From assembly GCA_005776725.1 (NCBI GenBank), contig SXOO01000232.1:1-59317 (forward strand): a stretch of DNA of 59,317 nucleotides, read 5' to 3'. This DNA comes from Pseudomonadota bacterium. GTDB taxonomy: Bacteria; Myxococcota_A; UBA9042; GCA-2863065. Positions 8,492 through 17,515 of this stretch are shown piece after piece. The position numbers and the translations under genes are program-made. The notes beneath the pieces are model-generated. The model had not been told where the DNA came from. It saw nothing but the letters and a program-made list of their open reading frames with translations, and searched no databases. The number at the start of each line of letters is the position of its first letter. The stretch's first letter is position 1.

Positions 8492-10357
8492 ATGAGCACC
8501 CCGGAAACCCACGGATTCCAAGCCGAAGTCGCCCAGATCCTGAAGCTGGTCGTCCACTCCCTCTACTCGAACCGCGAGATCTTCCTTCGCGAGCTTGTCT
8601 CCAACGCCTCCGACGCGATCGACAAGCTCAAGTTCAAGGCGATCTCGGACAAGTCGCTGCTCAACGACGCGGTGCCCGGCATCCGCCTCATCCCGAACTC
8701 GGACGCGAAGACGCTCACGCTCTGGGACGACGGCGTGGGCATGACCCGAGACGAGCTGGTGAAGAACCTCGGCACGATCGCCCACTCGGGGACGCAGAAG
8801 TTCATCGAGGAGCTCTCCGCGCGCGGCGAGCGGCCGGACGCGAAGCTCATCGGCCAGTTCGGCGTGGGCTTCTACAGCGCGTTCCTCGTGGCCGACCGAG
8901 TGGAGGTCACGTCCCGCGCCGCCGGCAGCCCAGAGGCCTGGCGCTGGACCAGCGAGGCAAAAGACACCTTCGAGATCGCCGAGGCCGAGCTGCCGTCGCA
9001 CGGCACCCAGATCGTGCTGCACCTCAAGGCCGACGCCACGGACTACACGAACGAGTGGACGATCAAGGACCTCGTGCGCCGCTACAGCGACTTCGTGAGC
9101 CACCCGATCGAGCTCGAGCAGAAGGACGCCGAGGGCGAGGTGCATCGCGAGCGGATCAACGAGGCCACGGCCCTCTGGACCCGCGCCAAGTCGGAGATCA
9201 CCGAGGAGCAGTACCAGGACCTCTACAAGCACCTCACGCACGACTACGACCCGGCGCTGGCCCACACGCACTTCACGATCGAGGGCACCCAGATGTTCAC
9301 GGGGGTGCTCTACCTCCCGAAACGCGCCCCGTTCGACCTCTACAACCGCGACCATCGCCGGGGCGTGCGCCTCTACGTGAAGCGCGTCTTCATCCTGGAC
9401 GACTGCAAGGACCTGGTGCCTGAGTGGCTGCGCTTCGTGCGCGGGATCGTCGACTCGGATGACCTGCCGCTGAACGTGTCGCGCGAGCTGCTCCAGGACT
9501 CGCGGATCACCCGCACGATTCGGAAGCAGGTAGTGAAGAAGTCCCTGGACCTGCTCGAGGAGCTCGCCCGGGACAAGGCCGACGACTACAAGACGCTCTG
9601 GACCACGTTCGGGGCCGTGCTCAAGGAGGGCCTCCACTACGAGCCGGAGCACAAGGACCGGATCGCCAAGCTGTGCCGCTTCGCGTCCACGCGCGGCGAA
9701 CACGTGTCGCTCGAGGAGTACGTCGCGCGGATGCCCGAGGGGCAGAAGGCGATCTACTACATCACCGGTGAGTCACGGCGGGCGCTCGAAGGCAGCCCCT
9801 TCCTCGAGGCTCTGGTGAAGCGGGGCTACGAGGTGATCTTCCTCACGGACACCGTGGACGAGTGGGCCGTGGAGGGTATGCGGGAGTTCGACGGGAAGTC
9901 GCTCGTCTCCGCCACGGCGTCAGACCTGTCCATCGAGGCGACGGAGGAGGAGAAGGCCAAGACCGAGGAGAAGGCCGGCGCCCTGTCGGGGCTGGTCGGC
10001 GCCTTCAAGGCGGTGCTCGGCGACACCGTCTCGGACGTGCAGATCTCGGCGCGGCTCACCGACTCGCCGGTCTGTCTGGTGGTGCCCGAAGGCGGGCTGT
10101 CGGCGCACATGGAGCGCCTGCTTCGCGCACACGACCGGGAGTCTCCGAAGCAGAAGCGCGTGCTCGAGATCAACCCCGACCACACCTTGATGGCGCGCCT
10201 TCGAGCGCTCCACGAGCGGGACCCAGGCTCGGCCGACCTCGTGGACTTCGTGGAGACGCTCTACGATCAGGCCCTGATCACCGAGGGGAGCCCGGTCACG
10301 GATCCCCAGAGGTTCGCGAAGCGGATGACGCGGCTGCTCGAAGCCGCGGCCGCCTGA
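8492..10357 (+). CDS. htpG: Molecular chaperone HtpG (Hsp90 family)
   Basis: ATP-dependent cytosolic dimeric chaperone. The 621-aa length is close to E. coli HtpG (624). The GHKL ATPase domain is complete: IFLRELVSNASDAIDKL near residues 28-45, DDGVGM, GTIAHSGT and the lid GQFGVGFYSAFLVAD. The middle domain has LYLPKRAPFDLY and VKRVFI..DCKDLVPEWLRFVRGIVDS with the catalytic-loop Arg in LNVSRELLQ. A C-terminal dimerisation domain ends VTDPQRFAKRMTRLLEAAAA. I start at the ATG that gives the canonical STPETHGFQAEVAQIL opening; longer in-frame reading upstream runs into the mutM promoter region. One base separates its stop from the fxsA start, so the two are likely co-transcribed. Confidence 0.98.
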   Translation: MSTPETHGFQAEVAQILKLVVHSLYSNREIFLRELVSNASDAIDKLKFKAISDKSLLNDAVPGIRLIPNSDAKTLTLWDDGVGMTRDELVKNLGTIAHSGTQKFIEELSARGERPDAKLIGQFGVGFYSAFLVADRVEVTSRAAGSPEAWRWTSEAKDTFEIAEAELPSHGTQIVLHLKADATDYTNEWTIKDLVRRYSDFVSHPIELEQKDAEGEVHRERINEATALWTRAKSEITEEQYQDLYKHLTHDYDPALAHTHFTIEGTQMFTGVLYLPKRAPFDLYNRDHRRGVRLYVKRVFILDDCKDLVPEWLRFVRGIVDSDDLPLNVSRELLQDSRITRTIRKQVVKKSLDLLEELARDKADDYKTLWTTFGAVLKEGLHYEPEHKDRIAKLCRFASTRGEHVSLEEYVARMPEGQKAIYYITGESRRALEGSPFLEALVKRGYEVIFLTDTVDEWAVEGMREFDGKSLVSATASDLSIEATEEEKAKTEEKAGALSGLVGAFKAVLGDTVSDVQISARLTDSPVCLVVPEGGLSAHMERLLRAHDRESPKQKRVLEINPDHTLMARLRALHERDPGSADLVDFVETLYDQALITEGSPVTDPQRFAKRMTRLLEAAAA

Positions 10358-10358
10358 G

Positions 10359-10811
10359 TTGCCGCTCTTCCTCCTCTTCACCGTCGTGCCGCTCACCGAG
10401 ATCGCGATCTTCGCGTGGGTCGGGGGACAGGTCGGTGTGCTCAGCACCATCATGATGGTGCTGGTGTGCGCGGTAGCGGGCTCGGCGCTGCTGCGTCAAC
10501 AAGGCCTCAGCACCCTCCGAAGGGCCCAACAGGTGGCCGCGGAGGGACGCCTCCCGTCGGACGAGCTCGCCGACGGCCTCGTGCTGGTGGTGTCCGGCGT
10601 GTTGCTGTTGACCCCGGGCTTTCTGACCGACGTCATCGCCCTGCTCCTTCTCCTGCCTGGCGTGCGACACGTCGTGCGCCGATGGCTGGTGAAGCGGATC
10701 GTGGCGCGCGCCCAGACCGGAGGCGTTTTTGTCCAGGTTGGCCGTTCGCCTTTCGAGCCGCCGCCAGCCCGCCGCGCCCGCGACACCGAGGTCATCGACG
10801 AGAAGGAGTGA
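10359..10811 (+). CDS. fxsA: FxsA family cytoplasmic-membrane protein
   Basis: 150-aa inner-membrane protein of the FxsA family (E. coli FxsA, when overproduced, relieves exclusion of phage T7 by the F plasmid; its normal role is unclear). The family pattern is plain: LFLLFTVVPLTEIAIFAWVG as first membrane segment, then VGVLSTIMMVLVCAVAGSAL, a soluble loop with the typical LSTLRRAQQ..GRLPSDELADG, and LVLVVSGVLLLTPGFLTDVI as third segment, leading to LLLLPGVR. The C-terminal ~45 residues are charged and cytoplasmic. The TTG start lies one base past the htpG stop and gives the usual N-terminus, so coupling to htpG is likely. Confidence 0.9.
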   Translation: MPLFLLFTVVPLTEIAIFAWVGGQVGVLSTIMMVLVCAVAGSALLRQQGLSTLRRAQQVAAEGRLPSDELADGLVLVVSGVLLLTPGFLTDVIALLLLLPGVRHVVRRWLVKRIVARAQTGGVFVQVGRSPFEPPPARRARDTEVIDEKE

Positions 10812-10997
10812 TCGAGCAGCGGCGGCACGACGCTGGTAGACTCTGCGCGCCTCAGGGCAGGAGCGGAGATGAGCGAGAAACTTACGTTGGCGGCCGGGGC
10901 TGGGACCACCCCGACCGGGGTAGGCCGGGCCTCAAGGCGCTCTGACGAGCACGGGCTGGCGCTCCACCTCGCGGATGCCCCTCGACGATTCGCGGGC

Positions 10998-13900
10998 ATG
11001 GCTCGCGCGCTCGGCTTGGCGGCCATGTTGGCCTGCACCGAAGAGTCCGGAACCGAGACCGCGGCGGACACCAGCATACCGGCGTTTCCCGACATCGTGT
11101 TCCCCGAGGCTGACGTGCCCGAGGGTGGAGACGCGCTCTCCTCCGACGTGCCCGATCCGAGCGACGCGCCCCCGAACACGAGCGAGGTCACACCCAACGA
11201 CCCGGACAGCGTGGCGCCGCACGGGTGCGCTCCGAACCCGTGTACTGATCCCGGGTCGCGGTGTGACGGCGACTTACTGCGGACCTGGGACGGACCCGGC
11301 GAGTGCACCATCGGCGAAGATCGGCTGATGTTCACCTGCACCTACCCCGAGCCCGAGGTGCGCGACTGTGCCGCCGAGGGGCAGCGGTGCCTCGAGGAGA
11401 AGGGGATCTGCGTGCCGTGCCTCGAGGATGCTGATTGCGGCGTGCTCGAGGTGTGCGACGTCACCGTGTTTCTCTGTCGGCCGGCGTGCGCCCTCGACGC
11501 CTACGAGGAGAACGACACCCAAGACGCGGCCGCGGCGATAGCGGCACCCGCGGTGCTGACCGACCTCAACGTGTGCGGGCTGGATCCCGACTGGTACGCC
11601 GTGTCACTCACCGAGCCCAGCGCGCTCCGGGTCACCCTCACCTCCGAGATCATCTCTGACGACCTCACCGTTCGTGTGGTCGCGGCGGACGGAACCGCCG
11701 TCGAGCCCTCACCCGACACGCCGCTGACCGTGCACACGCCTACGCTCCCGACCGGGACCCACTTCATCGAGGTCCGCGGTGCATTGCCAGGGGTCAGCTT
11801 GCCCTACGCCATGGCGCTCGAGCTCGGCGCAGGGCCGTCTTGCGTGCCGAACCCTTGCGTGGCGCCGGGGACATCCGGCTGCGAAGGCAACTCCGTGGTC
11901 GCCTACACGACGGACGGCGTCTGCACGGAGGTGGAGGGTCAACCCTCGTGCTCTTACACGGCCGAGGCTCAGGTCGACTGCGGCGCGGGCCACTGTCTCG
12001 CAGGCGGTTGTTCACCGTACCGCCTCCCCGTGCCTGGGGAGTTGGTCCTCTCGGAGCTCATGGTGAAGCCAGGGGGTTCGGTCGCGACGGCGCCTGGACA
12101 GTGGCTGGAGATCACGAATGCCGGGACTGCCACGGTCACGCTACAGACGCTGGAGATCCGGATCGACGGCGCGACCGCGCCACCCCTCGGCGCCCACTAC
12201 CTTGCGCCCGGCGACACGGCCGTGGTGGGCCGAAGCCCGAACACGGAGCTGAACGGTGGTGTACTGGTCGACCTCGTCACCCCGTTGCCCCTCTGGAGCG
12301 CTTTGGCCACGGTCGAGCTGTTCGCTGGCGACACGATGCTCGACGACGTGGACGTGGACGACTCGTTCCCGGCGGCACCAGGAGCGTCGCTAGCACTCCT
12401 GCCGGCGCACTTCACGCCCGATGCGAACGATGCGGGAAGCGCCTGGTGCCGATCCCGGACCCCGTACGGGCTGGGAGGGGCCGGCACGCCGGGCGCGGTC
12501 AACGGGCCGTGCACCTACACCATCGCGGACTGCAGAGCGGTGATTCGGAAGGCCGGAGGTACACATGCTCCCCTGGACGACGGCGCCGTGCTGCAGGCCG
12601 GTGATCCGATCACCGCCGCGGCTCGGGTGCACATCCCGGGACTCACGGATCTCACAGACGCGTTCGACTCGACCCACCCGCTGATCGCGACGGAGTTCGG
12701 GTTTGGTCTCAGCGCGTCGCCGGACGACAACTGGGCGTGGGAGCCGGCGTCCGCAGACACCCTGCTCCTCGAGCCGCTGGTCGACCAGTGGACCGCCGAC
12801 CTGGGCGTGACGCCAGCGGGGAAGTGGCACATGGCGTTTCGTGTGACAGGGGACGCCAGCGAGTCCTGGGTGCTCTGCGATGCCGACGGCAGCGCGTTCG
12901 ACGGGGGCGTCCCCCTGGAAGTCCGCACCAACGCCTGCAAACCCGGAGCCTGTCCGGTGCCCCAGACCGAGTGCGACGGCGACGTTCTTCGGTTCTACGA
13001 CGAGGGCTCGGTGACGTGCCAGTCCGAGCTGGGCGTAGCGAAGTGCCAGAGCTCGCCCTCGGTCAGCGTGGACTGCGCGGCCACCGGGAAGCTCTGCGAT
13101 GCGGCCGAGCTCGCCTGCGTGGGCTGCGAGGGCGATGACGAGTGCACGCCCCCGTTCGAAGCGTGTGTCGACGGCAGCTGCGTCCCGCGGTGCACGGACG
13201 ACGCGCGCGAAGACGACGACAGCCCGGACACCGCGGCGTCCGTAGGCCTTGGCGCCTTAACCGGCGTGGTGTGTGCCGGGGACCCCGACCACCTCGGACT
13301 CCCGGTGCTCGCGGGAGATCGCCTCACGCTCACGGTCACGCCGACCGCGGGCGGGCCGCTGCTCGTCGAGCTCCTCGACCCCAGCGGCGGGACGCAGCTC
13401 TACGCGGGCGTCTCGGCTGACGGCTCCACCTATCTCGTGGACGCTCCCTCGGGGACCTCGGGGCTCTGGGTGCTGCGTGTCAGCGTGCCCAGCGGGGGCA
13501 ACGCCACCTACGCGGTGTCTACGGCCGCCTCGCCCAACGGCTGCCTCGCCGCGCCGTGCGCCGCCACGCAGTCGAGCTGCGCGAATGAGTCCACGCTGGA
13601 GATCCGGGACCTCGCGGGCTGCACACCTGGAGAGGGGCTCGCGCGCGAGTGTGAGTACGCCGCCACGCCGCTCACGTACGCGTGCGGGGTGCTGTGCATC
13701 GACGGCGCGTGCCAGAACACCCGGCCGCCGGCGGCGGGAGAGCTGGTCTTGACCGAGGTGCAGCGCGACGGCGAGCAGTGGTGGATCGAGCTGGTCGTGA
13801 AGGCGAGCAACCTCGCTGCCACGGGCGTCGAGCTTCGTGGCGGCGCCACGGTGTACGGTCGATTCGACCTCCCGCAGCTTGCGCCAGGCACCCGAGTAGT

Positions 13901-15620
13901 CGTTACGTCCGCCCCGGGGATCCCGGCGTCCATCGTCCTGCTGGCCAGCGCCACGAGCCCGCTACCGGAGGCTGCCGCCGTGACGCTGGCGCACGGGGCC
14001 GTCACCATCGACACCGCCACCTGGGCCATGGGCCTGTCACAAGCAGTGGGCGTCCACACCAGCCACAGCCAGCCGACCGACAACGACCTCGCTGCAGCGT
14101 TCTGCCCTCAGGTGTCCATCTACCTCGGCGCCTCCTACGGAACGCCGGGCGCCGAGAACGACGCCTGCCCGCTCACGGGGCTGTGGTGCCGCTTCCAACA
14201 CCCAGAGGCCTCCGAGGAGGCTCCCTCGGCGAGCTTCGAGGCGTTCGTCCGTGTCTTCGCCGGCAGCGTGACCGAGCTCACCGCGGGCGTGGACACCGAC
14301 CCCTACCAGCGCCTGAGAGTCCAGACAGGCTACGGCCCCCCCGAGGCGCCGCCGGCTACCTGGGCTTCGTGGGTTGATGCCAAGCCGAACCCCAGCTGGG
14401 ACGCTCAAAACGCGATCCCGTTCCCGGAGCCGCCGAACGACGAATACTCCGCCACCTTGTCCGCGCCCGGCACACCGGGGAGCTTCCACGTCGCCGGCCG
14501 GCTCTCCGGCGACCGGGGGCTCACGTGGCTCTACTGCGATCTCGGAAGCTCCAACCCGTCGCAGGACGGCGCCGCCAACGGCTATAGCCCCACCACCGCC
14601 GCGACCCTGGTCGTGACCAACCCGTGTCCGCCCAACAGCTGCCTCACGCCGCCACCGCCGCGCTGCGAAGGTGCCGACCGCGTGGTCCCCGTGGCGCCGG
14701 GCTTCTGCTCCATGAGCGCAGGCACGCTCCACTGTGACTACACCGAGCAGCGCTCCACGTGCACGTTCGGGTGCATCAACGCGGCCTGCGTCTTGGCCGC
14801 GGCCGCCCAGCCCGGCGACGTGGTGCTCACCGAGGTCTCGGTGGCGGACGGGAAAGTCGAGTGGGTCGAGATCTGGAACCCGACAGGGGCAGCCGTCGCG
14901 ATCGGCGGATATGCGTTGAACGGCGCCGTGTTGCCCGCCAGCGCGTACCTCCTCGCCGGAGCGCGGCGGGTCATCGGCTTCACCACACCCGGCGACATCA
15001 CATTGCCTGCGGTGATCCCGGCCTCGGCGGCACTCACGCTCAGCAGCGACGGGGGGGTGGAGGTCGCCGCGATCCCCATCCCGACCTCGGGCGGACTGTC
15101 GCTGTCGGAGGAGCCCGAGGGCTCGCCGTTCGGCGTGCGCCACTGTGCCCTCCCTGCGTCGCCCGGCCTGGCGAACGGGCTGTGTCCGGTCACGATCGGC
15201 TGGTGTCGCCTACAGCACCCGACGTCCGTGCTCGTGGACGGCGGCTCCAGCAGCACGATCTACGGTCGAGTCTGGAGCGACGGGCTGACGGGGCTCACCG
15301 CCGGGGTGGACGACTACCCGGGCCTGCTCGCGGAGGCAGGTTACGGCCCGGCAGGCACGGCGCCGGACGCGAGCTGGAGCTGGACGGCCGCGGAGCCCAA
15401 CCCGGCCTGGAACGGAGGGACAGCGATCCCCACGCCTGAGCCGAACAACGACGAGTACCAGACGGAGCTGGTCTGGCCGGTAAGCCCGGGGAGCTACAGC
15501 TTCGCGTTCCGCTTCTCGGGTGATGGCGGCGAGACCTGGCTCACCTGCGACACCGGGGTCGGGGCCGCAGACGGCTTCTCCCCAAGCGATGCGGGCGACG
15601 CGACCGTGGTGCTGCCCTGA
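10998..15620 (+). CDS. Giant modular lipoprotein: PPC-like, lamin-tail-like, Cys-rich and a repeated unnamed domain
   Basis: 1540 aa, predicted surface lipoprotein (MARALGLAAMLAC leader, then an Asp/Pro linker). Five Cys-rich modules start near nt 11226, 11839, 12937, 13540 and 14625 (pattern C-x-P-x-x-C...C-D-G-x...DCA). PPC-like beta domains follow the first and third (DAYEENDTQDAA; DAREDDDSPDTAA). Lamin-tail-like segments open GELVLSELM, GELVLTEV and GDVVLTEVSV. A domain of about 125 aa, nt 12529-12903, 14182-14560 and 15198-15600, has a recognisable Cys-Arg start, GYGP, PNPxW, NDEY and a final W-x-x-C-D. An in-frame ATG at 10869 has a better ribosome site (AGGAG) and would add 43 residues before the leader; I prefer 10998 because it gives a lipoprotein leader like its neighbours. 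The stop overlaps ribF by one base. Function unknown. Confidence 0.82.
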   Translation: MARALGLAAMLACTEESGTETAADTSIPAFPDIVFPEADVPEGGDALSSDVPDPSDAPPNTSEVTPNDPDSVAPHGCAPNPCTDPGSRCDGDLLRTWDGPGECTIGEDRLMFTCTYPEPEVRDCAAEGQRCLEEKGICVPCLEDADCGVLEVCDVTVFLCRPACALDAYEENDTQDAAAAIAAPAVLTDLNVCGLDPDWYAVSLTEPSALRVTLTSEIISDDLTVRVVAADGTAVEPSPDTPLTVHTPTLPTGTHFIEVRGALPGVSLPYAMALELGAGPSCVPNPCVAPGTSGCEGNSVVAYTTDGVCTEVEGQPSCSYTAEAQVDCGAGHCLAGGCSPYRLPVPGELVLSELMVKPGGSVATAPGQWLEITNAGTATVTLQTLEIRIDGATAPPLGAHYLAPGDTAVVGRSPNTELNGGVLVDLVTPLPLWSALATVELFAGDTMLDDVDVDDSFPAAPGASLALLPAHFTPDANDAGSAWCRSRTPYGLGGAGTPGAVNGPCTYTIADCRAVIRKAGGTHAPLDDGAVLQAGDPITAAARVHIPGLTDLTDAFDSTHPLIATEFGFGLSASPDDNWAWEPASADTLLLEPLVDQWTADLGVTPAGKWHMAFRVTGDASESWVLCDADGSAFDGGVPLEVRTNACKPGACPVPQTECDGDVLRFYDEGSVTCQSELGVAKCQSSPSVSVDCAATGKLCDAAELACVGCEGDDECTPPFEACVDGSCVPRCTDDAREDDDSPDTAASVGLGALTGVVCAGDPDHLGLPVLAGDRLTLTVTPTAGGPLLVELLDPSGGTQLYAGVSADGSTYLVDAPSGTSGLWVLRVSVPSGGNATYAVSTAASPNGCLAAPCAATQSSCANESTLEIRDLAGCTPGEGLARECEYAATPLTYACGVLCIDGACQNTRPPAAGELVLTEVQRDGEQWWIELVVKASNLAATGVELRGGATVYGRFDLPQLAPGTRVVVTSAPGIPASIVLLASATSPLPEAAAVTLAHGAVTIDTATWAMGLSQAVGVHTSHSQPTDNDLAAAFCPQVSIYLGASYGTPGAENDACPLTGLWCRFQHPEASEEAPSASFEAFVRVFAGSVTELTAGVDTDPYQRLRVQTGYGPPEAPPATWASWVDAKPNPSWDAQNAIPFPEPPNDEYSATLSAPGTPGSFHVAGRLSGDRGLTWLYCDLGSSNPSQDGAANGYSPTTAATLVVTNPCPPNSCLTPPPPRCEGADRVVPVAPGFCSMSAGTLHCDYTEQRSTCTFGCINAACVLAAAAQPGDVVLTEVSVADGKVEWVEIWNPTGAAVAIGGYALNGAVLPASAYLLAGARRVIGFTTPGDITLPAVIPASAALTLSSDGGVEVAAIPIPTSGGLSLSEEPEGSPFGVRHCALPASPGLANGLCPVTIGWCRLQHPTSVLVDGGSSSTIYGRVWSDGLTGLTAGVDDYPGLLAEAGYGPAGTAPDASWSWTAAEPNPAWNGGTAIPTPEPNNDEYQTELVWPVSPGSYSFAFRFSGDGGETWLTCDTGVGAADGFSPSDAGDATVVLP

Positions 15621-16531
15621 TGAAGCGGTTCTCCGCCCTCCCGGGACCTGGCCGTCGGGTGGTCACCTTCGGGGCTTTCGACGGTATCCACCTCGGACAC
15701 AGGGCCCTCATCAACCGGGCTAGGGAGGGCGCGCGCCTGCTCGGCGCCGAAGCGACGGTGCTCACCTTCGAGCCGCACCCTGCCAGGGTGCTCCGCCCGG
15801 CCTCGGCGCCCGCGCGAATAACTACGCTGGCTGACCGCGCGGAGCGAATCGAAGCCGCGGGAGCCGACTCGCTCGTGGTCCTGCCCTTCGACGCGTCCAT
15901 GGCCGCGTTGTCGGCCGAGGAGTTCGTGGGTGACGTGCTGGTCGCCGGGCTCGGCACCGTGGCGGTCGTGACGGGGCCCGACCAGCGCTTCGGGCGCGGT
16001 CGCGGGGGCGACGCCGCGGGGCTCGTGTTGCTCGGCCTGCAGCACGGCTTCCAGGTGGAGATGCTCCGACCGGTGAACGTGGCGGGAGAGCCCGCGTCCT
16101 CCACGCGCGTCCGCGGTCTGATCACGGACGGTCGACTCGCTGAAGCGAACCGAGTGCTCGGCGCGCCGCACCGCGTCAGCGGCGTGGTCGTCCACGGCGA
16201 CCACCGAGGCCGGACCATCGGCGTGCCTACGGCGAACGTGGCGCCGGAGACAGAGGTCCTGCCCGCGAACGGCGTCTACGCCACCCGCGTGCGCACCCCC
16301 GACGGCGCGTGGCGCTCCGCCGTGACCAACGTAGGGACCCGCCCCACCTTCGAGGGGGACGGCGTCCGGATCGAAGCGCACCTGCTGGACTACGAGGGCG
16401 ACCTCTACGACCAGGCCCTCAGCGTCGACTTCGTCGCGCGCATCCGCACCGAGCGGCGGTTCGACGGCCTGGATGCGCTGGTGGCGCAGATCCAGGCCGA
16501 CATCCAGCGGGCGCGCGAGCTCCTGGCGTGA
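15620..16531 (+). CDS. ribF: Bifunctional riboflavin kinase / FAD synthetase
   Basis: Cytosolic enzyme converting riboflavin to FMN and FMN to FAD with ATP. 303 aa, typical length. The N-terminal adenylyltransferase domain has GAFDGIHLGHRAL (G-x-F-D-G-x-H-x-G-H) near residue 17 and VVTGPDQRFGRGRGGD near 115. The linker SSTRVRGLITDGRLAEANRVLG is typical. The C-terminal kinase domain has GVVVHGDHRGRTIGVPTANV with the PTAN motif, GVYATRV, TNVGTRPTF and HLLDYEGDLYDQ. The ATG overlaps the stop of the giant lipoprotein gene (TGATG) and its own stop overlaps the aroE GTG, so all three are translationally linked. Coupling to a surface lipoprotein is probably positional rather than functional. Confidence 0.97.
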   Translation: MKRFSALPGPGRRVVTFGAFDGIHLGHRALINRAREGARLLGAEATVLTFEPHPARVLRPASAPARITTLADRAERIEAAGADSLVVLPFDASMAALSAEEFVGDVLVAGLGTVAVVTGPDQRFGRGRGGDAAGLVLLGLQHGFQVEMLRPVNVAGEPASSTRVRGLITDGRLAEANRVLGAPHRVSGVVVHGDHRGRTIGVPTANVAPETEVLPANGVYATRVRTPDGAWRSAVTNVGTRPTFEGDGVRIEAHLLDYEGDLYDQALSVDFVARIRTERRFDGLDALVAQIQADIQRARELLA

Positions 16532-17418
16532 AGCTGGGGCTGGTCGGGCACCCTGTTGGCCACTCTCGAAGCCCCGCGCTTCACCGCGCGGCCCTCCACG
16601 CCGCGGGCCTCCGCGGCACCTATGAGCTGTTCGATCACCCGCCGGGGACGCCGGTAACGGACACGTTCGAGCGCCTCCGGGACGCGGGGTTCTCGGGATT
16701 TAATGTCACGGTCCCCTTCAAGCTCGACGCGCTGCGCTGGGTGAGCGCGCTCTCGCCGGCAGCCGAGCGCGCGGGGGCGGTGAACACGGTCGTGCTCGGC
16801 GCGGGCGGCAGCGTGGGTCACAACACGGACGTAGACGCCGTCGTAGAGAGCGCCGCCGCGCTCTGCTCCTCCGATGGGGCGCCCTGCGGAGCCCCGCCTG
16901 CTCCACGCGCCGTCGTGTGCCTCGGGACAGGGGGCGCGGCCCGCGCGGTCGTGGCCGGCTTCGCTGCGCTCGGCGTACCGGTCGTAGTGCGCGGGCGGGA
17001 TGCCTCGGCCGCCGCGAGGCTTCAGAGCGAGCTCGGCGCTGCCACAGGCTCGAGAGATCTAGCGCCAGAGCTGGTGATCAACGCCACGACCTTGGGGAAC
17101 GGCGGCTCCGCCGTGACTGCAGGCGCTTTTGACGCGCTCGCCGGCGAGCTGGTCGGGGTGCGCTTCGCGCTCGACCTCGTCTACGCCGCCCCACCCGCGC
17201 CGGAGCAAGCGCACCGAGGGGTCACCCGAGCGGAGACGGCCTTCGTCACCTGGGCCCGTCACCAGGGGCTGGTTGCCCGGGACGGCCTGCACATGTTGGT
17301 GTGCCAGGCGGCGCACGCGTTCGAGCTCTGGACGGGTGTGCCACGGAAAGCCAGCGTGATCGCGATGGGCGCCGAGTGCGGCCTCACCGAGTTGGCCGCG
17401 GGTCGGCGCCTGGAGTAA
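16528..17418 (+). CDS. aroE: Shikimate dehydrogenase
   Basis: NADP-dependent reduction of 3-dehydroshikimate to shikimate, fourth step of the common aromatic pathway. 296 aa, slightly longer than E. coli AroE (272). Substrate-binding SRSPALH at residues 13-19, NVTVPFK with catalytic Lys65, AGAVNTVV, HNTD with catalytic Asp101, and the dinucleotide motif GTGGAARAV. The usual NATPLGM is NATTLGN here, an acceptable variant. The C-terminal GLHMLVCQAAHAFELWTGV carries the conserved Gln. The GTG start overlaps the ribF stop by four bases (GTGA), and the next ATG would lose the SRSP motif. Confidence 0.95.
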   Translation: MKLGLVGHPVGHSRSPALHRAALHAAGLRGTYELFDHPPGTPVTDTFERLRDAGFSGFNVTVPFKLDALRWVSALSPAAERAGAVNTVVLGAGGSVGHNTDVDAVVESAAALCSSDGAPCGAPPAPRAVVCLGTGGAARAVVAGFAALGVPVVVRGRDASAAARLQSELGAATGSRDLAPELVINATTLGNGGSAVTAGAFDALAGELVGVRFALDLVYAAPPAPEQAHRGVTRAETAFVTWARHQGLVARDGLHMLVCQAAHAFELWTGVPRKASVIAMGAECGLTELAAGRRLE

Positions 17419-17515
17419 GGTGACTCCGCGGCTCTCGAGATCGCCTTGGCCGGCGGTCTCGCGCGACATCGGCTCTCGGGCCGGTCTCGCCCAGCGTCCT
17501 AGAAGGATCCCCACA

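Noticed and set aside
8477..9703. Long open minus-strand frame opposite htpG
   Set aside because: htpG is unmistakable on the plus strand; the antisense product is a Leu/Val/Glu/Arg-rich shadow typical of high-GC genes.
10869..10997. Earlier ATG for the giant lipoprotein with a better ribosome site
   Set aside because: It would place 43 charged residues before the lipoprotein leader; kept as an alternative only.
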